In this document: positions 6,092 through 10,829 of the stretch, piece by piece | How the letters are laid out: each line of letters starts with the position of its first letter | How positions within the stretch are numbered: position 1 is the stretch's first letter | Origin: Chloroflexota bacterium | Lineage (GTDB): Bacteria; Chloroflexota; Dehalococcoidia; UBA6926; JACQUM01 | Assembly (NCBI GenBank): GCA_016210295.1 | Contig: JACQUM010000165.1 | Span: forward strand, 1-10,829 | DNA: 10,829 nt | Direction: 5' to 3' | The notes under the pieces: generated by a model | Told to the model about the DNA's origin: nothing | Databases searched by the model: none | The model's input: the letters and a program-made list of their open reading frames with translations, nothing else | Position numbers and translations under genes: made by a program

Positions 6092-6745
6092 GTGGCCAAG
6101 AAGGAAAGCGAGGAGCCCTCGGGGCCCTGGCTGGCGCTGCGCGAGGCCCGGCGCCTTTTGGGGGTCAACGAGACGACCCTGCGCCACTGGGCCGATAGTG
6201 GCCGGGTCCGCTCCTTCCGCACCCCAGGGGGTCATCGGCGCTTCTCCCGCGAAGACATTGCGTCCTTTACGCGGGAGCGGTCCGTGGCGGTAGCGGTTCC
6301 CCAGCTAGAGGAAAGGACGCTGCGGCGGATGCGCCGCCGTCTCCACGCCGTGCGTTCGCCGGAACCCTGGGCAGAGTCCCTGGACGAGGAGGGCCGGAAC
6401 CGGTTGCGGGTCATGGGGCGTCGGCTCGTCGAGCTGTCCCTCCTGTACCATACGCAGCGCGCCCGAAGAGGCCAACTCCTCGAGGAAGCCCGCTTCCTGG
6501 GCGCGGAGTACGGGGCGGAGATGGCCCGCCAGAATGTGGGCCTGACCGCCATGCTGGAGGCCTTCGTCTTCCACAAGCGAATGCTCGTGGAGGCCGTTCG
6601 GGATCTGATCAAGGGCTCCTCGGGCCCTGACGAGGTCCGCGATGAGCTGGTGGAGATCGGCGCGCTGGCAGACCAGATGCTTCTGGCCATGGCCACTTCC
6701 TATCAGCGGGCGAGCCCGAGCCCAGCCCCTACAAACAGGAGCTAG
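6092..6745 (+). CDS. MerR/BldC-like HTH regulator with helical C-terminal domain
   Basis: A 217-residue protein if started at GTG 6092. The N-terminal domain at about 13-59 is a MerR/excisionase-type winged HTH: REARRLLGVN, TTLRHWADSGRV, then RTPGGHRRFSREDI, whose wing motif GGHRRF is characteristic. The region from about 75 to 205 is predicted to be helical, with R/E-rich amphipathic stretches and GAEYGAEMARQNVGL. It resembles the helical sensor-like domain that often follows this HTH type in Chloroflexota regulators and recalls RsbRD-like N-terminal domains; that comparison comes from memory and is tentative. The frame is open back to ATG 5975, but GGAGGG at 6083-6088 and the lack of conserved sequence before VAKKES favour the GTG. 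The spacing to GGAGGG is a little short. The next gene starts at the base after its stop codon. Likely DNA-binding regulator. Confidence 0.82.
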   Translation: MAKKESEEPSGPWLALREARRLLGVNETTLRHWADSGRVRSFRTPGGHRRFSREDIASFTRERSVAVAVPQLEERTLRRMRRRLHAVRSPEPWAESLDEEGRNRLRVMGRRLVELSLLYHTQRARRGQLLEEARFLGAEYGAEMARQNVGLTAMLEAFVFHKRMLVEAVRDLIKGSSGPDEVRDELVEIGALADQMLLAMATSYQRASPSPAPTNRS

Positions 6746-7360
6746 GTGTCCAGAGAGAAGACCGTGCAAGAGGAGAGGACCTCGGAAAAGGCGATGCGCA
6801 TCGGCGACGTTGCCGTCCAGGCGAAGACGCACAAGACCTGGGAGCAATGGTTCGCCCTCCTGGACACGGCAGGCGCCAGGAGCATGAGCCATACGGAGAT
6901 CGCTCAATACCTCCGGAAGAAACACGGCGTCTCCGGGTGGTGGAGCCAAATGGTGGCCAACACCTATGAGCAGAGCCGCGGGATGCGGGAGAGACATCAA
7001 ATGCCGGAGGGCTATCAAGTCAGCGTGAGCAAGACCTTCGAAGCCCCCGTCGCCCGCCTGTATCAGGCCTGGAACGACAAGAGACTGCGAGGCCCCTGGC
7101 TTCCCCAGGAAACCATAACCATTCGCAAAGCGACCCTCAACAAGTCCCTGCGCATCACATGGGCCGACGGCGTGACCAGCGTCGAGGTGCTCTTCTATGA
7201 GAAGGGTGAGGAGAGGAGCCAGGTCGTCGTTCAACATAGCAAGCTCGCCGATCCCCGTCAGGCGGAAAGCATGAAGTCACATTGGAAGGAGGCGTTGGAG
7301 CGCTTGGAAGGAACGTTGGCGCCTCCTCAAGCCCTGGCCTCGCCCTCTGCGAAGAATTGA
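6746..7360 (+). CDS. DUF4287 + SRPBCC (AHSA1-like) domain protein
   Basis: This 204-residue soluble protein has two parts. Residues about 27-80 form a DUF4287 domain: KTWEQWFALLDTAGARSMSH, EIAQYL, then WWSQMVANTYEQSRGM, with the family's paired Trp residues and Y-E-x-x-R-G. Residues about 93-192 match an SRPBCC/AHSA1-type fold: VSVSKTFEAPVARLYQAWND near 92-111, TITIRKATLNKSLRITW, then a final amphipathic helix HWKEALERLEGTL. The pairing of these two domains is known; the function is not. SRPBCC folds usually bind small hydrophobic ligands or act as chaperone cofactors. Start GTG 6746 directly follows the TAG of the regulator gene, with AGGAG (6737-6741) 4 bases upstream, so translation is probably coupled. 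The stop TGA (7358-7360) overlaps a TTG that may start recF. Confidence 0.85.
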   Translation: MSREKTVQEERTSEKAMRIGDVAVQAKTHKTWEQWFALLDTAGARSMSHTEIAQYLRKKHGVSGWWSQMVANTYEQSRGMRERHQMPEGYQVSVSKTFEAPVARLYQAWNDKRLRGPWLPQETITIRKATLNKSLRITWADGVTSVEVLFYEKGEERSQVVVQHSKLADPRQAESMKSHWKEALERLEGTLAPPQALASPSAKN

Positions 7361-8610
7361 GGGAGAGGGACCCTTTCGGGAGGCGGGCCATCTACCTCCG
7401 ACATCTCTCGCTCACTCACTTCCGCAACTACGTTCATCAGGAGTTGGAGCTCCCTCCTGGCCTCCTGGTCTTTGTAGGGAACAACGCCCAAGGCAAGAGC
7501 AACCTCCTGGAGGCGGCCTATCTCCTGGCGACCACCAGGTCTCTGCGGGCCACTACAGACCGCGAGATGGTCGGGTGGACGGCCGCCCAGGAGCCCCTCC
7601 CCTACAGCCGCGTCGCCGGGACCGCCACGGCCGCCGAGGGCGACGTGCGGGTGGAGCTGGTCATCCAGACCGCCCGCTCCGAGAGCATCCCCGGAGAGGA
7701 GGAGCCCTGGCCGGAAGAGCCGGAGCCCGCCGACCTCTCTGTCCGAACGCTCCGAAAGGTCTTCAAGGTCAACGAGGTGCCCCGGCGCGCGGCGGAGGTG
7801 GTTGGGAGAGTCAAGGCCGTCCTCTTCGGCCCGGAAGAGGTGGAGACCATCGGCGGCCCTCCTTCGCTCCGCCGGCGCTCCCTCGACCTCGCCGCCTCCC
7901 AGGTGGACCCGGCCTACGTGCGAGCCCTGCAGCGCTACACCCAGGTGGCGGCTCAGCGGAACGCCCTGCTCCGAGCCATCCGCGAGGGGCACGCCTCCTC
8001 CAGCCAGCTCGCCGTCTGGGACGGACAGCTCGTGGAGACAGGCAGTCTTATCCTCCTCCAGCGTCTCGCCCTGGTGCGAGCCCTCCAGGAATCAGTCCAA
8101 CAGGCATACGTGGCCCTTTCCGGGGAAGGGAAGCCTCTCACCCTCTCCTACGAGAGCACCGTTCCGGTCCTGAGACGCGAAGAGGAGCGGGCCAGCGTCC
8201 AGGAGGCCTTCCATCGGGCTCTGGAGAGAAGCCGCCCACGAGAGGTGCTGTTAGGGACTACCCTCGTGGGGCCTCACCGCGACGACCTCCGCTTCTTCGA
8301 GGGGAAGGTGGACATGGGGGTCTACGCCTCGCGGGGGCAGCAGCGGAGCCTCGCCCTCGCCGTGAAGCTGGCGGAGGCGACATACATGCGAGACCTCTCC
8401 GGCCAGGCGCCGCTGCTCCTCTTGGACGACGTCCTCTCCGAGCTGGACGCGTCGCATCGCGCCGGCCTCCTTCGAGCCTGCGCCGCAATGGAGCAGGTCT
8501 GGCTCACCACCGCCGACGAGAAACAACTTCCTCCCCTGGCTGCGGAGCGGCCCATGGCCCTCTATCGCGTGGAGCGCGGAACGGTGAAAGTCGGGACCTC
8601 TCTGCTCTAG
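7357..8610 (+). CDS. recF: DNA replication and repair protein RecF
   Basis: RecF is a cytoplasmic ATPase of the SMC-like ABC class that helps RecOR load RecA at gapped DNA. The protein begins IYLRHLSLTHFRNY, the standard RecF start. Walker A is VGNNAQGKSNLLEA (about 40-53), the ABC signature ASRGQQRSLALAVKLAE lies near 324-340, and Walker B LLLLDDVLSELD near 353-364. All key residues are present. Length is 417 residues from TTG 7357, or 406 from residue 12, against 360-400 in the family. TTG 7357 overlaps the previous stop as TTGA, which would allow coupling. The alternative is ATC 7390, exactly where RecF proteins normally begin with Met, with GGGAGG 6 bases upstream. The stop TAG (8608-8610) coincides with the first bases of repeat copy 2, and the C-terminus (YRVERGTVKV) ends where RecF usually does, so little or nothing is lost. 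Confidence 0.93.
   Translation: MRERDPFGRRAIYLRHLSLTHFRNYVHQELELPPGLLVFVGNNAQGKSNLLEAAYLLATTRSLRATTDREMVGWTAAQEPLPYSRVAGTATAAEGDVRVELVIQTARSESIPGEEEPWPEEPEPADLSVRTLRKVFKVNEVPRRAAEVVGRVKAVLFGPEEVETIGGPPSLRRRSLDLAASQVDPAYVRALQRYTQVAAQRNALLRAIREGHASSSQLAVWDGQLVETGSLILLQRLALVRALQESVQQAYVALSGEGKPLTLSYESTVPVLRREEERASVQEAFHRALERSRPREVLLGTTLVGPHRDDLRFFEGKVDMGVYASRGQQRSLALAVKLAEATYMRDLSGQAPLLLLDDVLSELDASHRAGLLRACAAMEQVWLTTADEKQLPPLAAERPMALYRVERGTVKVGTSLL
7378..7392 (+). promoter_or_regulatory. Shine-Dalgarno placed for a possible ATC start of recF
   Basis: GGGAGG (7378-7383) stands 6 bases before ATC 7390, the codon for the residue where RecF proteins usually begin. No ATG or GTG lies in this frame near the expected start. 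Confidence 0.4.
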
Positions 8611-8789
8611 CAGGTCGCTGAAAAAGGGGAGTGCAGTCCCGAGAAATCGGGATTGGCGGTCCGCCGCAGGCGGATGGGGGTGTCCCCCAGATATAAGCCC
8701 CACACCCTTCCTGGGCAGAGCCTGCCCTGAGCCTGTCGAAGGGAAGGGGGACGGTGGGATGGTCGAAGGGGTTTCTCAGCACCCTGCTA
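8608..8789 (+). mobile_element. MITE-like palindromic repeat, copy 2
   Basis: A 182-bp non-coding element. Its left end TAGCAGGTCGCTGAAAAA matches the inverse of its right end (8772-8789, TAGCAGGGTGCTGAGAAA when inverted), giving 18-bp terminal inverted repeats with 3 mismatches and TA at both outer edges, as in IS630/Tc1-type MITEs. Inside are hairpins TCCCGA-gaaa-TCGGGA (8637-8652), TCCGCC-gca-GGCGGA (8660-8674), GGGGG-tgt-CCCCC (8676-8688), GGGCAG-agc-CTGCCC (8713-8727) and the arms CCCTTCC/GGAAGGG (8705-8711, 8742-8748). It shares ordered blocks with copy 1. No transposase is in the window. It probably also ends the recF transcript. Confidence 0.8.
8726..8742 (+). repeat. CCTGAGCCTGTCGAAGG motif within repeat copy 2
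   Basis: This 17-base sequence lies in the centre of copy 2, at the place where copy 1 has an unbroken CCTGG|CCAGG palindrome. I recall this motif as a widely recurring intergenic repeat in bacterial genomes; that is memory, not a search. Confidence 0.6.
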
Positions 8790-8914
8790 AGGGGAGACGA
8801 AAGGCGTCCGAAGCCCGGGAGCTCCCCGCCAGCCGAAAGGGTGCGGAGAGAACGATGAAAGCGCCACGTCCGGGCCTTGAACATGGGGCCCGGGGTCTAC
8901 TGCATCGGCCCGGG
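8790..8914. other. Intergenic remainder between repeat copy 2 and the small membrane-protein gene
   Basis: No gene is supported here. GCCCGGG (8888-8894) and CCCGGGC (8909-8915) form a 7-bp stem with a 14-base loop, overlapping the stop codon of the leftward gene. There is no T-run, so a terminator role is uncertain. The rest shows no structure I can name. Confidence 0.5.
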
Positions 8915-9400
8915 CTACTGTTGGGCGGCGGTCCGCCGCCTCTCCTGGAGCCGCCGCCAGGCGGAGTCCTGACTCTTCCTCCACCGATAGCTGCCCCAGG
9001 CAAGGCCGATCACGGCACCCACCGCCGCTCCCATCGGCTGCCAGAAGGCGAGCAGATATTCGCGGTACGGGATGTAGAAGAGCGGGACTGCGGCCACGGC
9101 TGCGCCCATCATGGCGCCGATGGCAGCCCATACAGCCTCCGAGACCCAGCGGTCCAGGCTCCGCCATTCTTGTTCGCTGCGCCGGCCCCACTGCTCCCAG
9201 GACCAGTCCTCGTTCCCCCGTTTGGCGAGCGGCTCCGCCTCCGGTACATACGCGCCGTTCCCCGGAAGAGTCCGCCCTCTTGCCTCCGCGCTCCGCATAT
9301 AGGAGCCAGGCCGCCCTTCGGAGGCAGAGCCATCCGCGAGTTCCTGCTTTCTCTCCGGCCCAGAATCGCGCGTCTGGGACAACGCCTTTGGATCACGCAT
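8915..9400 (-). CDS. Small two-helix membrane protein, unknown function
   Basis: This 161-residue protein has a long polar N-terminal part (1-85) rich in Arg, Glu, Ser and Gly, with aromatic patches EDWSWEQWGRR near 64-74. A hydrophobic helix follows at about 89-110 (AIGAMMGAAVAAVPLFYI), then a short turn and a second helix at about 117-139 (GAAVGAVIGLAWG). The basic tail RWRKS...RRLQERRR places the C-terminus in the cytoplasm by the positive-inside rule, so the N-terminal part is also inside. Small-residue spacing in the helices (GxxxG, AxxxG) suggests helix packing or oligomers. ATG 9400 has AGGAGG (9406-9411) 5 bases upstream, which strongly supports the start. It lies 96 bases downstream of ftsZ on the same strand. 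No family is recognised; a role in the cell envelope or division is only suggested by position. Confidence 0.72.
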   Translation of the reverse strand: MRDPKALSQTRDSGPERKQELADGSASEGRPGSYMRSAEARGRTLPGNGAYVPEAEPLAKRGNEDWSWEQWGRRSEQEWRSLDRWVSEAVWAAIGAMMGAAVAAVPLFYIPYREYLLAFWQPMGAAVGAVIGLAWGSYRWRKSQDSAWRRLQERRRTAAQQ

Positions 9401-9421
9401 ACCGGCCTCCTCAGTTCAGGC

Positions 9422-9458
9422 CCCCGCGTCCTCCTCATAGGAGAGGACCGTCGCGGGG
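9422..9458 (-). other. Strong hairpin between ftsZ and the following gene
   Basis: CCCCGC + GTCCTC (9422-9433) pairs with GAGGAC (9443-9448) + GCGGGG (9453-9458), giving 12 base pairs with a 9-base loop and a 4-base bulge. No T-run follows. It could be an attenuator or an RNA processing site that lowers expression of the downstream gene relative to ftsZ. Confidence 0.55.
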
Positions 9459-9496
9459 CAATGAGCCTTCATTCCCTACCGTGTTTCTTCCCTGTT

Positions 9497-10606
9497 TTAG
9501 CGTCCGTCTCGGCGAGCCGCGGGTCTCACCGCCTCCTGCGCTACCGGCTTGGCCACCTCCTGCACGGGCTCTCTCCGCACGTTGTCACCGGCGAACTGGC
9601 CCGGCGCGAACCCTGAGCGGCTCCCCTCCGGGATGCCCGTGGCGATGATAGTGATGCGGGCCCGCCCCTGCATCTCCGGCGCGACGTTCATGCCGAAGAA
9701 GACGATGGCGTCCCGGTCGACAGCCTTGCTGATGAGGTTCCCCACGTTGTTGACCTGCCCCAGAGTAAGGTCCGGCCCACCCACCACCAGGAAGAGGACG
9801 CCAGCGGCCCGGAGAATAGACACGTCGATCAGAGGGTTCTCCACCGCCTGGCGGGCTGCTTCGAGGGCGCCGTTGGGTCCCTCTCCGAATCCCACCGCCA
9901 TGAGCGAGCGCCCATGGATGTTGAGAATGGCGCGCACGTCCGCGAAGTCCACGTTGATCTGGGCGGGCACGTTCACCAGCTCGGCCACCGCCAGGATCCC
10001 CTGGGTGACCGCCTCGTCGGCGCGGCGGAAGGCCGTCGTGACGTCCACGTCCTTGGCGACGAGCTGAAGGAGACGGTCGTTGTGAATGATGATGAGGTTG
10101 TCGACCTTCTCGGCCAGACGCTGAGCGCCGGCCATGGCGATCTCCAGCCTGCGGTGGCCTTCAAAGGAGAAGGGAGTGGTCACCAGGCCGACCACCAGGG
10201 TGCCTGACTTCTTCGCGATCTCCGCGACCAGAGGCGCCGCGCCGGTCCCTGTCCCGCCACCCATGCCGGCGGTGATGAACACCAGGTCAGCCCCTCGCAG
10301 GGCCGCCCCCAGCGTCTCCTCCGACTCTTTGGCGGCCCGAAGGCCCACCTCGGGGTCGCCACCAGCGCCGAACCCGCGAGTGACGGACTCGCCGATCTGG
10401 ATCATGCGGGCCTTGGGGAACATGTTCAGGGCGTGGGTGTCCGTGTTCACGCAGTAATACTCGATCCCGGGAACCGCGTGCTCCATCAGGTGGCCGACGA
10501 CGCTGTTCCCACCGCCTCCCACCCCAACCACAGCAATCCTGACCTGGTTGGGAATGCTGGGCGCTTGACCTTGCTGACCTGTCCCGAGCCCGTCCAAGAG
10601 ACCCAT
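9497..10606 (-). CDS. ftsZ: Cell division GTPase FtsZ
   Basis: FtsZ is the tubulin-like GTPase that polymerises into the division ring at the cell membrane. The 369-residue protein has IAVVGVGGGGNSVV (25-38), CVNTDTHAL (52-60), GAGGDPEVG (80-88), the tubulin signature GMGGGTGTGAAP (114-125) and the T7 catalytic loop NVDFADVR (218-225) with N218, D220 and D223. The GTPase body ends near 325, and a short Ala/Pro/Arg-rich linker of about 45 residues follows. The usual C-terminal peptide (D-I-P-x-F-L/I-R type), which binds FtsA, ZipA or SepF, is not seen; the protein ends PAARRDGR. ATG 10606 is supported by AAAGGAG (10614-10620) 7 bases upstream. The promoter at 10703-10733 and its repeats suggest regulation. 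The downstream small membrane-protein gene may be cotranscribed. Confidence 0.97.
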   Translation of the reverse strand: MGLLDGLGTGQQGQAPSIPNQVRIAVVGVGGGGNSVVGHLMEHAVPGIEYYCVNTDTHALNMFPKARMIQIGESVTRGFGAGGDPEVGLRAAKESEETLGAALRGADLVFITAGMGGGTGTGAAPLVAEIAKKSGTLVVGLVTTPFSFEGHRRLEIAMAGAQRLAEKVDNLIIIHNDRLLQLVAKDVDVTTAFRRADEAVTQGILAVAELVNVPAQINVDFADVRAILNIHGRSLMAVGFGEGPNGALEAARQAVENPLIDVSILRAAGVLFLVVGGPDLTLGQVNNVGNLISKAVDRDAIVFFGMNVAPEMQGRARITIIATGIPEGSRSGFAPGQFAGDNVRREPVQEVAKPVAQEAVRPAARRDGR

Positions 10607-10666
10607 GTCGCGACTCCTTTCTCCGCCTCACCGCCCCTATCCAAGACGGCGTTGCCTAACACCCTT

Positions 10667-10702
10667 GAAGTAGAACCTGGTCTAAAATCAGGTCTAGAAC
10701 CG
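10667..10702. promoter_or_regulatory. Three tandem 12-bp repeats at the ftsZ transcription start
   Basis: Units at 10667-10678 (GAAGTAGAACCT), 10679-10690 (GGTCTAAAATCA) and 10691-10702 (GGTCTAGAACCG) lie end to end. Units 1 and 3 share TAGAACC; units 2 and 3 share GGTCTA-AA. The 11-mer AGGTCTAGAAC (10690-10700) also occurs at 6007-6017. The array starts at the -10 box and covers the expected start site near 10696, a position suited to repression. Confidence 0.5.
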
Positions 10703-10733
10703 ATTATAGAGAGTACCCCCGCAGGCTTGTCAA
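10703..10733 (-). promoter_or_regulatory. ftsZ promoter with 19-bp spacer
   Basis: On the minus strand, TTGACA (10733-10728) and TATAAT (10708-10703) are both perfect consensus hexamers but lie 19 bp apart instead of about 17. The start would be near 10696, giving a leader of about 90 bases. MerR-family activators typically act on 19-20 bp spacers. Confidence 0.72.
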
Positions 10734-10746
10734 TACCCTGGAGCAG

Positions 10747-10764
10747 CAATTTCTCGAGAAATTG
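10747..10764. repeat. 18-bp perfect palindrome upstream of the ftsZ promoter
   Basis: CAATTTCTCGAGAAATTG is its own reverse complement and lies 13 bases upstream of the -35 box. It could be an operator. On the + strand AACCCTTTTTG follows, so it could instead belong to a weak terminator. Confidence 0.6.
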
Positions 10765-10804
10765 AACCCTTTTTGCCAGATTGCGGAAGAAAGCGAGCCC
10801 AGAG

Positions 10805-10829
10805 GGCAGAGCCCCAGAGCTTGCCCTGA
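10805..10829 (+). repeat. Partial copy of a repeat-copy-2 segment at the window edge
   Basis: GGGCAGAGCC, 8 intervening bases and then TGCCCTGA resembles GGGCAGAGCC-TGCCCTGA at 8713-8730 in copy 2. In copy 2 the sequence continues GCCTGTCGAAGG; here the window ends. Confidence 0.5.

Noticed and set aside
7575..8621. Second-frame open stretch across recF
   Set aside because: Low-complexity Arg/Gly/Pro translation; the real frame shows full RecF motifs.
8759..9616. Plus-strand open frame opposite the small membrane protein and the ftsZ end
   Set aside because: It begins inside repeat copy 2, has no ribosome site, and runs antisense to two supported genes.

Overview
The window is about 10.8 kb of mostly GC-rich bacterial DNA with compact genes. 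The gene mix fits a Chloroflexota-like lineage, perhaps Dehalococcoidia or SAR202-type: a two-subunit 2-oxoacid:ferredoxin oxidoreductase, a MerR/BldC-like regulator with a helical C-terminal domain, a DUF763 remnant, recF, ftsZ and MITE-like palindromic repeats. That placement is inferred from gene content and is not proven. No rRNA, tRNA, CRISPR array or transposase gene was seen.

Left part (1-4095, + strand). The end of an oxidoreductase alpha subunit overlaps its beta subunit by 4 bp, and a hairpin terminator follows. Next is a MidA/NDUFAF7-type methyltransferase. A strong promoter then drives a GNAT acetyltransferase and a membrane-anchored protein with a degenerate cyclic-nucleotide-binding fold.

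Middle (4096-5990, - strand). This stretch is visibly poorer in GC. A five-helix membrane protein with a secreted N-terminal beta domain is followed by a small STAS-like DUF4325 protein, with repeat copy 1 between them. Beside it lies a truncated, frameshifted DUF763 gene. The layout looks like an acquired or rearranged segment.

Right-centre (5998-8789, + strand). A HTH regulator, a DUF4287+SRPBCC protein and recF follow each other with almost no spacing and look like one operon. Repeat copy 2 begins exactly at the recF stop codon.

Right end (8915-10829, - strand). ftsZ is read leftward from a promoter with perfect -35 and -10 hexamers but a 19-bp spacer, and a small two-helix membrane protein follows it. 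The ftsZ promoter carries three 12-bp phased repeats, and one contains an 11-mer that also occurs in the promoter of the HTH regulator. This suggests the regulator may control both itself and ftsZ. The last bases of the window resemble part of repeat copy 2.
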